A stretch of DNA of 64,000 bases from Drancourtella massiliensis (GCF_016900655.1 NZ_JACJKH010000015.1:22917-86916); one strand, 5' to 3'. Positions 17,103 through 26,256 are shown, counted from the stretch's first letter. Numbers and translations are program-made. The notes: generated by a model from the sequence alone, not told the origin.

Positions 17103-18396
17103 TCGCGGTTCCTTTTCCAACCTCACTGTCAGTCCGGATTTGAATGTTATGGATGACCGCTCCATGCTTGACGATGGACAGGCCAAGTCCTGTACCTCCC
17201 GTCTCCTTGGAGTGGCTCTTATCCACACGGTAGAAGCGTTCGAAGATCCGTTCCTGTTCTTCTTTCGGAATTCCGATTCCGGTATCTTTCACAATAATCT
17301 TCGGGCCGCTTAATGTATTGCCGACCCAGACATGTACATGTCCGCCCGGCTTATTATATTTGACTGCATTTTCACACAGATTCCAGACCATCTCATCCAG
17401 AACCCGGTAAACTCCTTCATATTCCACTTTCTCCCCGCTCAGTTCCATCGAAACATGATGACGTTTGGCCATATTTTCCAGACGGATCAGAACGTCCTCG
17501 CAGATACTGTAGAGATCGACTTTTTCTTTTTCCAGTCCCACACCGCCTTCATCCAGTTTGGAAAGCTTGATGATATCCTCCACAAGCACAATCAGACGGC
17601 TTGCCTCTTTATAAATGCGTTCGGCAAATCCCGGCACATCCTCCTGCTTTACAAGCCCGCTTTTCATAATCTCCGCATAACCTGATATGGATGTCAGCGG
17701 AGTTTTCAGCTCATGGGAAACATTGGCCGAAAACTCTTTACGCATCTGCTCATTTTTCTCTTTTTCTTTCTTCTGGTTTTCCATGCTGAGCAGAAGCGGC
17801 GTCAGCTCTTCGTATACATCGTTATCGATCGGATGTTCCAGATCCAGCTCATTAATCGGCTGAACGAGCCGGTTTGCCACCCACTTGGAAAGTCTCCACG
17901 CAACAATCACAAGGATCAGACCGATGCCGAACATGTAAGGAAGAATCCTTACTGCCGTACTGCTTACGCCGTCCATGGACTTCGCGACACGAAGAACCGT
18001 CCCGTCATCGAGAAGCGTGGCATAATAAAACAGCTCCTGCCCTACCGTCTCTGAGACCCTTTTGTCCTGTCCTGTTCCATTCTCAAGTGCTTCCATGACT
18101 TCTTTTCGCCGGGCATGATTCTCGTCCTTGCTGTCAATTCCGTGGGAATCATACAGTACTTTCCCGTTCTGGTCGATCTGTGTTACCCTCGTGTCGCTAT
18201 TGACATCATCCATTTCCTGCAGATAATCACTTCCCAGCAGATTGATGGCTTCCTTGATGTAGGAAGCCTCCTGCCTTGCGTCCTGCTGCATGATCCGGTA
18301 TGTCTGGTTGTAGACAATCCCGATAATAAATGCATATGATGTCAGGAGCGTCAGAACAATGACAAACACCATATTTCTCTGGATCTTGTTTCTCAT
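17050..18396 (-). CDS. phoR: Phosphate-type sensor histidine kinase (PhoR-like)
   Basis: 448 residues. One N-terminal membrane helix, an extracellular sensor of about 125 residues, a second helix near residues 160-175, then the kinase: H-box S-H-E-L-K-T-P-L-T-S-I-S-G-Y, N-box N-L-C-E-N-A-V-K-Y, G1 D-T-G-I-G-I-P and G2 G-T-G-L-G-L-S-I-V-K-H. It overlaps the response regulator gene by 4 bases at the distal end of the pst operon, which supports phosphate sensing. The last residues (N-S-A-S-A-T-E-E-Q) run into DNA that codes for the YitT remnant on the other strand, so the tail may be altered by that deletion. Confidence 0.92.
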   Translation of the reverse strand: MRNKIQRNMVFVIVLTLLTSYAFIIGIVYNQTYRIMQQDARQEASYIKEAINLLGSDYLQEMDDVNSDTRVTQIDQNGKVLYDSHGIDSKDENHARRKEVMEALENGTGQDKRVSETVGQELFYYATLLDDGTVLRVAKSMDGVSSTAVRILPYMFGIGLILVIVAWRLSKWVANRLVQPINELDLEHPIDNDVYEELTPLLLSMENQKKEKEKNEQMRKEFSANVSHELKTPLTSISGYAEIMKSGLVKQEDVPGFAERIYKEASRLIVLVEDIIKLSKLDEGGVGLEKEKVDLYSICEDVLIRLENMAKRHHVSMELSGEKVEYEGVYRVLDEMVWNLCENAVKYNKPGGHVHVWVGNTLSGPKIIVKDTGIGIPKEEQERIFERFYRVDKSHSKETGGTGLGLSIVKHGAVIHNIQIRTDSEVGKGTAITLSFSKGNSASATEEQ

Positions 18397-19076
18397 ACTT
18401 CCTCCTGGTCCTCCGTGATCCGGTAACCGACACCGCGTACAGTCTCGATTTCCTCTCCCGCTTTTCCAAGCTTCTGGCGCAGCGTCCGGATATGTACGTC
18501 AACTGTACGTGTCTCGCCGTCGAAATCATATCCCCAGATTTCCTCAAGAAGCCGGTCCCGTGTAAGGACAATTCCTTTATTGTGCATCAGTCTCTTGAGC
18601 ATCTCGTATTCTTTCAGCGTCAGGCTGACATGTGCTCCGTCTACAAGGACCTCATGCTTCTTTTCATTCAGTACAATCGGGCCTGCCTTGAGTACTTCGA
18701 TCTCTTCTTTTTTCTTCGTGCGCCGCAGGACCGCCTTGATTCTGGAAACAAGTTCCATCATTCCAAACGGTTTTGTCACATAATCATCCGCACCGGCGTC
18801 AAGCCCTGAAACCTTGTCGTACTCTGTTCCTTTCGCCGTCACCATGATGACCGGAATGTCTTTCGTCTTTTTATTGTTTTTCAGCTTTTTGAGAATGGCC
18901 ATGCCATCCTCTCCCGGCAGCATAATATCAAGTAAAATAAGCTCTGGCAGCCGTTCTGCCAAAGCTTTAAAAAACACTTCGCCGTCTTCAAATCCTTCCG
19001 CTTCCATGCCTGTACTTGATAATGTGTATACTACCAGTTCTCTAATATTCCTGTCGTCTTCTACACAAAAAATCAT
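18393..19076 (-). CDS. phoP: OmpR/PhoB-type response regulator of the phosphate system
   Basis: 227 residues. The receiver domain has E-D-D at 6-8, phosphoacceptor D in L-L-D-I-M-L-P and K-P-F; the C-terminal winged helix contains R-T-V-D-V-H-I-R-T-L-R and ends R-G-V-G-Y-R. Translation is coupled on both sides: 4-base overlaps with phoU upstream and phoR downstream. Being inside the pst operon, it should be autoregulated through the Pho boxes before pstS. Confidence 0.93.
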   Translation of the reverse strand: MIFCVEDDRNIRELVVYTLSSTGMEAEGFEDGEVFFKALAERLPELILLDIMLPGEDGMAILKKLKNNKKTKDIPVIMVTAKGTEYDKVSGLDAGADDYVTKPFGMMELVSRIKAVLRRTKKKEEIEVLKAGPIVLNEKKHEVLVDGAHVSLTLKEYEMLKRLMHNKGIVLTRDRLLEEIWGYDFDGETRTVDVHIRTLRQKLGKAGEEIETVRGVGYRITEDQEEV

Positions 19077-19759
19077 TTCGTTTCTCCTGAATTTCTGTTT
19101 TCATGAACTTCTGTGGCAATGCGGTGATTTCCGGTGATGGAAAACTCTACCCATTCTGCAATATTGGTTGCATGGTCTCCGATTCTTTCCAGATATTTTG
19201 CAACCATGATAAGATCTACTGCTGCTTCGCCTCCATCGCCGCCTTCTTTGGCAATATAATCGATGATTTCCTGTCTGATCTTGTCAAAAAGTCTGTCTAC
19301 TTCATCATCCGCGGTCATAACCTTTTTGGCCAGCATCATATTCTGTTCTACGTATGCACGAACACTTTCTCTGACCATTTTAGCCGCTGCCTGTGCCATC
19401 ACGCCAATGTCTTTATTGTTTTTTTCCACTTTCAGATCTGTGGAAAGCAGAATCTCTGCGATATCGGAAGCCTGATCTCCGATACGTTCCATATCCGTAA
19501 TCATCTTCAGAGCCGCTGAAATCTGGCGTAGATCCTTCGCCACCGGCTGCTGCTGAAGGAGCAGTCTCAGACAAAGTCTCTCAATGTCTTTTTCCGCCTG
19601 GTCGATCTCCTCGTCAGCCAGAATCACTTCTCTGGCCTGCTCTTCTTTTCCTTCCAGAATCGCTTCTGTCGCTTTTGTGATTGCGACCTCGCAGAGCTCG
19701 CCCATTGTTGTGAGCTGCTCTTTTAATGAGTCAAGCTGCATATCGAATTTGTTTCTCAT
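19073..19759 (-). CDS. phoU: Phosphate transport regulator PhoU
   Basis: 228 residues, all helical, two PhoU repeats with the metal-binding D/E-x-x-x-D patterns (A-D-E-E-I-D-Q-A-E and T-A-D-D-E-V-D-R). PhoU links the Pst transporter to the PhoR kinase and keeps the regulon off when phosphate is plentiful. It follows pstB by 2 bases and overlaps phoP by 4. Confidence 0.95.
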   Translation of the reverse strand: MRNKFDMQLDSLKEQLTTMGELCEVAITKATEAILEGKEEQAREVILADEEIDQAEKDIERLCLRLLLQQQPVAKDLRQISAALKMITDMERIGDQASDIAEILLSTDLKVEKNNKDIGVMAQAAAKMVRESVRAYVEQNMMLAKKVMTADDEVDRLFDKIRQEIIDYIAKEGGDGGEAAVDLIMVAKYLERIGDHATNIAEWVEFSITGNHRIATEVHENRNSGETK

Positions 19760-19761
19760 AT

Positions 19762-20514
19762 TTAGCCGAACCTCCCTGTGATATAATCTTCTGTTCTCTT
19801 ATCTGATGGTATAGAGAATAATTTTTCCGTATTATTGTACTCAATCATTTCTCCAAGCAGGAAAAATGCTGTATTATCGGAAATTCGTACTGCCTGCTGC
19901 ATGTTATGTGTTACCATAACAATAGTATAATCTTTTTTCAGATCTGCTGCAAGGTCTTCAATCTTGGAAGTAGAAATCGGGTCCAGCGCGGAGGTCGGTT
20001 CATCCATCAGAAGCACTTCCGGTTCTACTGCCAGCGCTCTTGCGATACAAAGTCTCTGCTGCTGTCCTCCGGACATGCCAAGGGCGCTTTTTTTCAGTCT
20101 GTCTTTTACTTCATCCCAGATTGCCGCGTTTCTTAAAGAACGCTCTACAATCTCATCCAGTTTTGCTTTGGAACGGATTCCGTGTGTACGTGGTCCGTAA
20201 GCCACGTTATCATAGATGCTCATCGGGAACGGGTTCGGTTTCTGGAATACCATTCCGACACGCTTCCGAAGTGTGTTGACATCCATTGATTTTGCGTAAA
20301 TATCCTGTCCATCCAGAAGAATTTTTCCGTCAATCCGACATCCTTCTACCAGATCGTTCATTCTGTTCAAGGACTTCAGAAGTGTGGATTTTCCACATCC
20401 ACTAGGTCCGATGAACGCTGTAATCTTATTCGGCTCAATTTCCAGGTTGACGTTTTTCAGCGCCTGGAAAGAACCGTAAAACAAGTCCATATCTTTAATA
20501 TCTATTTTACCCAT
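19762..20514 (-). CDS. pstB: Phosphate ABC transporter ATPase
   Basis: 250 residues. Walker [10 protein letters not shown], signature L-S-G-G-Q-Q-Q-R, Walker [12 protein letters not shown], and the PstB-typical [14 protein letters not shown]. Cytoplasmic motor of high-affinity phosphate import. The start codon overlaps the pstA stop by one base. Confidence 0.97.
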   Translation of the reverse strand: MGKIDIKDMDLFYGSFQALKNVNLEIEPNKITAFIGPSGCGKSTLLKSLNRMNDLVEGCRIDGKILLDGQDIYAKSMDVNTLRKRVGMVFQKPNPFPMSIYDNVAYGPRTHGIRSKAKLDEIVERSLRNAAIWDEVKDRLKKSALGMSGGQQQRLCIARALAVEPEVLLMDEPTSALDPISTSKIEDLAADLKKDYTIVMVTHNMQQAVRISDNTAFFLLGEMIEYNNTEKLFSIPSDKRTEDYITGRFG

Positions 20515-21347
20515 TACCGTGTCCCCTTTGTAAGTTTTCTGGCCGCAAATGCAGATAATGCATTCATTGCTACTACCACTACCAATAAGATAACTGCCGT
20601 CGCGTATGCCTGATCCATGTAAAGACCTTCACTTGACAGGTTGTACATGTGAACAGCCAGCGTACGTCCGGAAGACATCGGTGTTGCCGCAATATCCGGT
20701 ACCGTTCCTGCCGTGTACATGAGCGCCGCAGTTTCTCCCATAATTCTTCCGATTGCCAGGATCACTCCTGCCATGATTCCAGGAACCGCTGCCGGAAGTA
20801 CAATTCTGAAAATTGTACGGAGCTTTCCTGCACCAAGTCCAAAGCTTCCTTCCCTGTATGTATCAGGTACTGCTTTTAATGCTTCTTCTGTCGTTCTCAT
20901 AATCAGAGGCAGGATCATGATGGACATGGTGAACGCACCTGCCAGAATGGAATATCCCCATCCGAGAGCCGTAACGAAAAACAGCATACCGAAAAGTCCG
21001 TATACGATGGATGGAATTCCCTGTAATGTCTCGGTTGTCAGACGGATGATTCCGACAAACCTGTTTCCTTTTTTCGCATATTCCACCAGGAAAATCGCGG
21101 AAAAGATTCCAAACGGAATCGCGATCACCAGTGACAGCAACGTCATGATGACAGTATTGATCAGGGCCGGCATCAAAGATGCATTTTCCGTATTATATTC
21201 CAGTGAAAACAGTGACGGCTTCAGATTCGGAACTCCGTTGATCAGAATATACGCAAGGAGGAACAAAAGTACTGCAAATGTGACCGCGGCTGCTGCATAA
21301 ATCAGTACCCGCAATATGATACTTTCTATTTTTCTGCCTTTAGTCAT
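20514..21347 (-). CDS. pstA: Phosphate ABC transporter permease PstA
   Basis: 277 residues with six membrane helices. The EAA loop reads [20 protein letters not shown], and [10 protein letters not shown] is the PstA/PstC signature. Pairs with PstC, whose gene it overlaps by 8 bases. Confidence 0.96.
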   Translation of the reverse strand: MTKGRKIESIILRVLIYAAAAVTFAVLLFLLAYILINGVPNLKPSLFSLEYNTENASLMPALINTVIMTLLSLVIAIPFGIFSAIFLVEYAKKGNRFVGIIRLTTETLQGIPSIVYGLFGMLFFVTALGWGYSILAGAFTMSIMILPLIMRTTEEALKAVPDTYREGSFGLGAGKLRTIFRIVLPAAVPGIMAGVILAIGRIMGETAALMYTAGTVPDIAATPMSSGRTLAVHMYNLSSEGLYMDQAYATAVILLVVVVAMNALSAFAARKLTKGTR

Positions 21348-22209
21348 TTTCGCTCCTCCTGTTCAATAATGATACACATGCGTTAATGATGAGAATGAAT
21401 ACAAACAGCACAACTGCTGTCGCAATCAGTGCTTCTCTGTGAAGATCTGCTGCATATCCCATCTCCATTACGATGTTTGTTGTCATTGTACGCACACCTT
21501 CCAGAATACCCTGCGGCATTCTCGGCTGGTTTCCTGCTACCATGATAACCGCCATCGTCTCACCGATCGCACGTCCGATACCGAGGACAATACCGGCGAT
21601 CACACCGGATTTGGCAGCCGGGATTACGATACGGAAGATCGTTCTCTCCTTTGTTGCTCCAAGCGCGAGAGATCCCTCATAATACTGATCCGGCACACTT
21701 CTCATCGCGGATTCTGTAACCCCGATGATGGTCGGCAGAATCATAATTCCAAGAATAATGGATGCTGTCAGCATCGTCTGTCCGTTTCCGCCTATTCCCT
21801 GTGCTGCAGTATAATTTCTGATCATCGGTACGATCACAACCAGACCAAAGAAACCGTATACAACAGACGGAATTCCTGCCAGAAGCTCTGTCGCTGATTT
21901 TAAAAACGGATAAATCTTTTTCGGACAGTAATGTGCCATAAATACGGATGTAAAAATACCAATCGGCACACCAATCACGATGGCTCCCGCTGTTACATAA
22001 ATACTTCCCATGATCATCGGAAGAATGCCGTAAATATTATTGCTCGGTCTCCACTCTTCCCCAAGCAGGAAATCAAAGATTCCGATCTCTGACATGGCCG
22101 GGATACCATTTGCGAACAAGAAAATACAAATCAGTGCTACCGCTAAAACGGAAGCACAGGCAGCAAGGAAGAATACTCCCTGCATGCCTTTTTCCTTCCA
22201 ATCTTTCAT
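21340..22209 (-). CDS. pstC: Phosphate ABC transporter permease PstC
   Basis: 289 residues, six membrane helices. The EAA loop is S-A-M-R-S-V-P-D-Q-Y-Y-E-G-S-L-A-L-G-A and the later motif is I-G-R-A-I-G-E-T-M-A. Its ATG lies only 2 bases after the pstS stop, so the ribosome binding site is inside pstS and translation is probably coupled. Confidence 0.96.
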   Translation of the reverse strand: MKDWKEKGMQGVFFLAACASVLAVALICIFLFANGIPAMSEIGIFDFLLGEEWRPSNNIYGILPMIMGSIYVTAGAIVIGVPIGIFTSVFMAHYCPKKIYPFLKSATELLAGIPSVVYGFFGLVVIVPMIRNYTAAQGIGGNGQTMLTASIILGIMILPTIIGVTESAMRSVPDQYYEGSLALGATKERTIFRIVIPAAKSGVIAGIVLGIGRAIGETMAVIMVAGNQPRMPQGILEGVRTMTTNIVMEMGYAADLHREALIATAVVLFVFILIINACVSLLNRRSEND

Positions 22210-22211
22210 AA

Positions 22212-23111
22212 TTACTCTGTTACCTCATCCCAAGAAGTGATTTCACCTGTGAAAATCTGTTTTACCTGATCTGTTGTAAGCTCATCTACGCTGTTGTCGT
22301 TGCTTACGATGACTGCGATACCATCTGTTGCGATAACTGTTGCTGTTACACCCTGAGATGTTTCAGAATCTTTCAGTTCACGGGATGCCATACCGATATC
22401 GCTGATTCCTTCTACCGCATTGGATACACCTGTTGTAGAGTCACTTGTCTGAAGTTCAACTTTAACATCTGCATTCAGTTCCTGATATGCTTCAGAAAGT
22501 TTTTCCATTACCGGAGATACGGAAGAAGATCCGGATACTGTAACTGTTCCGCTTAATCCGGAAGCTGTGTACTCTGTCGTTGTATCTACCGGAATATATC
22601 CTTCATCAGCAACCACTTCCTGTCCCTGTGTACTCATGATGAAGTTGATGAAATCCTGTGCCACATCACTGAGACCGTCTTTTGTTACAATGTTGAACGG
22701 ACGGGATACTTTGTAAGTACCATTTTCAATGTTTTCTGCTGTAGCTTCTGCTCCGTCGATCTTCACTGCTTTTACATCATCGCTCAGAGATCCAAGAGAA
22801 ACATAGCCGATTGCGTTTGGATCCTGTGCTACTGTAGAAAGCATTACAGATGTATTGTTTGTTACTGTTGCATCTGTTGTTGTATTGTCAACTTTCTCTC
22901 CGTCTACTTCTTCTTCTACACCGAAGAGTTCTACAAAGGCTCCTCTTGTTCCGGAACCGTCCTCACGGGAAATAACGTTGATACTTCCGCCTGAAGAAGA
23001 TCCGCCGTCTCCGCCGTCGCTGCTTCCTCCGTCATTGCTGCTTCCGCATGCTGCAAGAGACATCATCATAACTGCTGCTCCAATAATTGCTGTAACTTTT
23101 CTGAATTTCAT
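22212..23111 (-). CDS. pstS: Phosphate-binding lipoprotein PstS with circularly permuted halves
   Basis: 299 residues from the ATG at 23111 (AGGGAGAG upstream). Lipoprotein signal ends S-L-A-A-C with C22, followed by a Gly/Ser/Asp-rich linker to about residue 43. The order of conserved blocks is unusual: S-R-E-D-G-S-G-T-R-G (48-57), I-G-Y-V-S-L-G-S-L (101-109) and G-Y-I-P-V (171-175) come first, and T-V-T-V-S-G-S-S-S-V-S-P (189-200), D-I-G-M-A-S-R-E-L-K and I-F-T-G-E-I-T-S-W (286-294) come last. In ordinary PstS the S-G-S-S block is N-terminal and G-Y-(I/M)-P C-terminal. The old ends appear joined by T-T-T-E-Y-T-A-S-G-L-S-G. All phosphate-ligand loops seem present, so it should still bind phosphate and feed PstCAB. 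Confidence 0.93.
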   Translation of the reverse strand: MKFRKVTAIIGAAVMMMSLAACGSSNDGGSSDGGDGGSSSGGSINVISREDGSGTRGAFVELFGVEEEVDGEKVDNTTTDATVTNNTSVMLSTVAQDPNAIGYVSLGSLSDDVKAVKIDGAEATAENIENGTYKVSRPFNIVTKDGLSDVAQDFINFIMSTQGQEVVADEGYIPVDTTTEYTASGLSGTVTVSGSSSVSPVMEKLSEAYQELNADVKVELQTSDSTTGVSNAVEGISDIGMASRELKDSETSQGVTATVIATDGIAVIVSNDNSVDELTTDQVKQIFTGEITSWDEVTE

Positions 23112-23172
23112 ATTTTTTCTCTCCCTGATTTCATATTTTACATTTTTTCTTGTTTCCTTGTCGACAGTGCCT

Positions 23173-23227
23173 ATCATAAAGCACGAATGTTAAATCTGTT
23201 AAAAATAAATGGTTAAATCTATGTAAA
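23173..23227 (-). promoter_or_regulatory. Candidate Pho-box promoter of the pst operon
   Basis: Four TTAACA-like hexamers on the minus strand (plus-strand copies TGTTAA at 23188 and 23197, GGTTAA at 23211, TGTAAA at 23222) sit directly upstream of a TATGAT -10 (23178-23173), with no good -35. This is the layout of promoters activated by PhoP. Spacing of 9, 14 and 11 bases is less regular than the 11-base period of classical PhoP sites. Confidence 0.55.
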
Positions 23228-23358
23228 ATATCTTCCCTCTTTCTTGATTTTTCATTCCAGAAACGGAAAATTAGTTTTTTATATGAAGAAATTGTAAAAT
23301 CATTTTTCTTCCATCCGAGAATTTTACATGAATTTTATTGTTATATTTCAAACAATAC

Positions 23359-23387
23359 TTGCCACTCCGATTACAGAATGATAGAAT
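23359..23387 (+). promoter_or_regulatory. Promoter of the YitT-type gene
   Basis: TTGCCA (23359-23364), 17-base spacer, TAGAAT (23382-23387), about 77 bases before the start codon. Confidence 0.55.
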
Positions 23388-23463
23388 GAGTGCAAAATGT
23401 ACTGAACCATTTCTTTATTATAGAAGGAATGTGGATTTTATATCAGTAGGAAGGGGAAAAGAA

Positions 23464-24342
23464 ATGTCAGTAAAATCAGATCAGAAAAAACAGATCACAG
23501 GCCTGCTTTACTCCGTATGCGGCGGGGTGCTTTTCGCAGCCGGTGTCAATCTGTTTATTACACCGCTTGACTTGTACAACGGCGGTTTCATGGGAATTGC
23601 TCAGTTGATTCGTACCTTTTTAACTTCGGCTCTGCATCTTTCTTTCGGCCAGACCGATATCGCAGGTATCATTTATTTTATCGTAAACCTGCCTCTTCTG
23701 TATCTGGCGTGGAGCAAAATGGGACGCGGATTCTTTTTCCGTACCGTTGTCACCGTCATTGTAGAAACCGCAGCCCTTACTTTTATCCCGGTTCCGGAAC
23801 GCTCTCTCATCGATGACCGTCTGACTTCCTGTGTCATCGGAGGTCTGGTGGCCGGATTTGGAACCGGGCTGGTACTGCGCGGCGGCAGTTCCGGCGGCGG
23901 CCAGGACATCCTTGGCCTTTATTTTACAAAGAAGTTTCGCAATTTCAGTGTCGGCAAGATGGCAACTATTATCAATGTCTTTGTGTACGGGATCTGTCTT
24001 CTGATGTTCAATCTGGAAACCGTGATCTATTCCCTGATCTACGGAGTCATTTCTTCCGTAGCATGTGACCGGATCCATATCCAGAACATCAATATGAGCG
24101 TCATGATCTTCACGAAAAAGCTTGGGATTTCCAAGGCGATCATGGAAGAGACGGGCCGCGGCGTCACCAACTGGGAGGGGGCCGGTGCCTACACGAACGA
24201 AACATCCTATATTCTCTTCGTCATGATTTCCAAATACGAAGTGAATCAGATCCGCCGGATTGTCCAGGGCATTGACCCGAACGCCTTTATGATCTTTACC
24301 GAAGGCTGTTCGGTGGAAGGAAACTTCGAAAAACGGTTATAA
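23464..24342 (+). CDS. YitT-family membrane protein with C-terminal DUF2179 domain
   Basis: 292 residues from the ATG at 23464, with AGGAAGGGG upstream; an in-frame upstream start would begin before the promoter. Five to six membrane helices (about 10-180) with N-G-G-F-M-G-I-A-Q and L-R-G-G-S-S-G-G-G-Q-D-I-L, the YitT signature region, then a soluble DUF2179 domain (about 200-290, T-G-R-G-V-T-N-W-E-G-x-G-A-Y). Function is not established for the family. It stands alone, divergent from the pst operon, with a terminator after it. Confidence 0.88.
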   Translation: MSVKSDQKKQITGLLYSVCGGVLFAAGVNLFITPLDLYNGGFMGIAQLIRTFLTSALHLSFGQTDIAGIIYFIVNLPLLYLAWSKMGRGFFFRTVVTVIVETAALTFIPVPERSLIDDRLTSCVIGGLVAGFGTGLVLRGGSSGGGQDILGLYFTKKFRNFSVGKMATIINVFVYGICLLMFNLETVIYSLIYGVISSVACDRIHIQNINMSVMIFTKKLGISKAIMEETGRGVTNWEGAGAYTNETSYILFVMISKYEVNQIRRIVQGIDPNAFMIFTEGCSVEGNFEKRL

Positions 24343-24357
24343 AAGGACACAAAAAAC

Positions 24358-24398
24358 GAGCTCCGAAAAATTATTAACATTTTTCAGAGCTCTTTTTC
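24358..24398 (+). terminator. Terminator after the YitT-type gene
   Basis: GAGCTCCGAAAAA pairs with TTTTTCAGAGCTC, followed by TTTTTCTTTCT. The minus-strand reading is also A/T-flanked, so it may serve the converging small gene as well. Confidence 0.75.
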
Positions 24399-24406
24399 TT
24401 TCTATT

Positions 24407-24793
24407 TTACGCCGGACGTTCCTCCGCAAACAGCTTTTCTATTTCGTGATGAAGCCAGGATCTTTTCTGAATCTCTATGCCGCCGATCTCAATGGATCCA
24501 TCGCTTCTCTGTACCGCTTTCCCGACTTCAGGAATCCAGCATGAGAGCACTCCTGTCCTTTCAATTCGGACTCTTCTTTTTCGTCCTTTTGTATCCAGGG
24601 CTTCCTGAACCAGTTCTTTAATCTGCTCTTTATTATAGTAGGAATCGTTCACGATAACGCCGTCCCCTGTCACAATAATCATATCTATCTCATCCGGATC
24701 GCGTCCGTTCGGATCCTGCTCAAAATGTTTGTGCAGTCTATCCAGTAATGCTCCAATCCCAAAACCGGCCTTCGTTCCCAGAGTTCTTTTCAT
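24407..24793 (-). CDS. Conserved-looking small protein of unknown function
   Basis: 128 residues from the ATG at 24793 with GAAGGAGGG upstream. I recognise no family. It opens K-R-T-L-G-T-K-A-G-F-G-I-G-A-L-L-D-R-L and contains I-I-V-T-G-D-G-V-I-V-N-D and a basic patch K-G-R-K-R-R-V-R-I. No signal peptide or membrane helix. Mixed alpha/beta composition suggests a small folded cytoplasmic domain. It converges with the YitT-type gene and follows alanine dehydrogenase on the same strand after 136 bases. Confidence 0.75.
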   Translation of the reverse strand: MKRTLGTKAGFGIGALLDRLHKHFEQDPNGRDPDEIDMIIVTGDGVIVNDSYYNKEQIKELVQEALDTKGRKRRVRIERTGVLSCWIPEVGKAVQRSDGSIEIGGIEIQKRSWLHHEIEKLFAEERPA

Positions 24794-24929
24794 AAATATC
24801 CCTCCTTCGTTCTGGTATGAGGTAATTTTAGCACTGTCCTCATATTTCTTCAACGAAAGATATTCTTTAGAAACTGAAGATATTCTGAAGGTCCGAAAGC
24901 CGGCATTCATTCTTTTTTAATATTTTCTT

Positions 24930-26042
24930 TTACAGAAGACTTTCCAGATCCGTATATTCCATCCGGAAACTGTCTGCTACATTTTTACAGGTCAGTTTTC
25001 CGTCATAGGTATTGACACCTGATATCATAACCGGATTCTTTCTGCACGCTTCTTCCAGTCCGTGTTCCGCAATCGCAAGTCCATAGCGCAGTGTCGCATT
25101 TGTCAAAGCAATGGTAGATGTTCTTGGTACCGCCCCCGGCATATTTCCGACACAGTAATGGATGATTCCGTCCACTTCATAGATCGGATCGTCATGGTAT
25201 GTAACCTTCGTCGTTTCGCAGCATCCGCCCTGGTCTACCGCAACGTCCACAATCACGCTGCCCGGCTTCATCTCTTTTAAATAAGCTTTCTTCATCAGCT
25301 TCGGCGCCGCTTTCCCCGGGATCAGTACGCTTCCGATCACGAGATCCGCTTCCTTGACTGCATTTTCAATATTGGTGTCCGTGCTTACCAGTGTCTGGAT
25401 CCTTGCGCCGAAAATATCATCCAGGTACGCAAGTCTTGGAAGGCTGATATCAAGAATCGTCACATTGGCGCCCATTCCGACCGCAATCTTGCAGGCGTTG
25501 GTTCCCACGGATCCGCCTCCGATAATGACGATATTGGCCTTTGGTGTTCCAGGAACACCGGATAAAAGAACTCCGGATCCTCCGAATGTCTTTTCCAGGT
25601 ACTTTGCTCCCTCCTGGATGCTGAGTCTTCCGGCAATCTGGCTCATCGGCGCCAGAAGCGGAATACTTCCGTCCCGTTCGATCAGTGTCTCATAGGCAAA
25701 TCCTTTCATGCCGGATGCAAGCATCGCATCAGTCAGTGGTTTGTCTGCCGCCAGATGGAGATAGGTGAATAAAACGAGATCTTTTCTGAAATAGCCGTAC
25801 TCTTCCGGAAGAGGCTCTTTGACCTTAACCATCATATCCACGCCGTCCCATACTTCTTTTGCTGTATCTACAAGCTTTGCTCCGGCTTTTTCATATTCCG
25901 CATCCGTAAAACCGGATCCAAGTCCTGCTCCTTTTTCAATCCATACTTCATGTCCTGCGTTTACATAGCTTTTTGCATTGTCCGGAATAAGTCCTACACG
26001 GTACTCTCTGTTCTTGATTTCCTTCACACATCCGATTTTCAT
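24930..26042 (-). CDS. ald: Alanine dehydrogenase
   Basis: 370 residues, the family length. NAD-dependent interconversion of L-alanine with pyruvate and ammonia. The N-terminus reads G-C-V-K-E-I-K-N-R-E-Y-R-V-G, the substrate residues lie in V-K-V-K-E-P and Y-L-H-L-A, and the NAD fold is V-I-I-G-G-G-S-V-G-T-N. It is divergent from an RpiR-type regulator, and its promoter -35 touches an inverted repeat that is a likely operator. In anaerobic fermenters it may dispose of reducing power and nitrogen as alanine (inference). Confidence 0.96.
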   Translation of the reverse strand: MKIGCVKEIKNREYRVGLIPDNAKSYVNAGHEVWIEKGAGLGSGFTDAEYEKAGAKLVDTAKEVWDGVDMMVKVKEPLPEEYGYFRKDLVLFTYLHLAADKPLTDAMLASGMKGFAYETLIERDGSIPLLAPMSQIAGRLSIQEGAKYLEKTFGGSGVLLSGVPGTPKANIVIIGGGSVGTNACKIAVGMGANVTILDISLPRLAYLDDIFGARIQTLVSTDTNIENAVKEADLVIGSVLIPGKAAPKLMKKAYLKEMKPGSVIVDVAVDQGGCCETTKVTYHDDPIYEVDGIIHYCVGNMPGAVPRTSTIALTNATLRYGLAIAEHGLEEACRKNPVMISGVNTYDGKLTCKNVADSFRMEYTDLESLL

Positions 26043-26125
26043 CGTTTGCCCTCCTTCATTTCATTTTGTAGAATCGCCTAATTTTTCGATTCTCTTTGTA
26101 TCGTTTTCTACATTTCTCTAAATTC

Positions 26126-26154
26126 ATGATACAACATCGGAATTGCATTTGCAA
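26126..26154 (-). promoter_or_regulatory. Promoter of ald
   Basis: TTGCAA (26154-26149), 17-base spacer, TATCAT (26131-26126). The -35 overlaps the left arm of the dyad at 26151-26179, so a protein bound there would block or assist polymerase. Confidence 0.65.
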
Positions 26155-26179
26155 TAATTGTTAATTTTTAAATTATTGC
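26151..26179. promoter_or_regulatory. Inverted repeat in the ald/RpiR intergenic region, candidate operator
   Basis: GCAATAATT (26151-26159) and AATTATTGC (26171-26179) are perfect 9-bp arms separated by 11 bases. A second dyad, AGAATCG ... CGATTCT (26070-26093), lies in the ald leader. Confidence 0.55.
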
Positions 26180-26256
26180 ATATTTCTCCCTCATGCTTGC
26201 CTTTTGCAGATATTTGTGATTAAATCAAGCTATATCAAACAGAAAAGAGGATCTCT

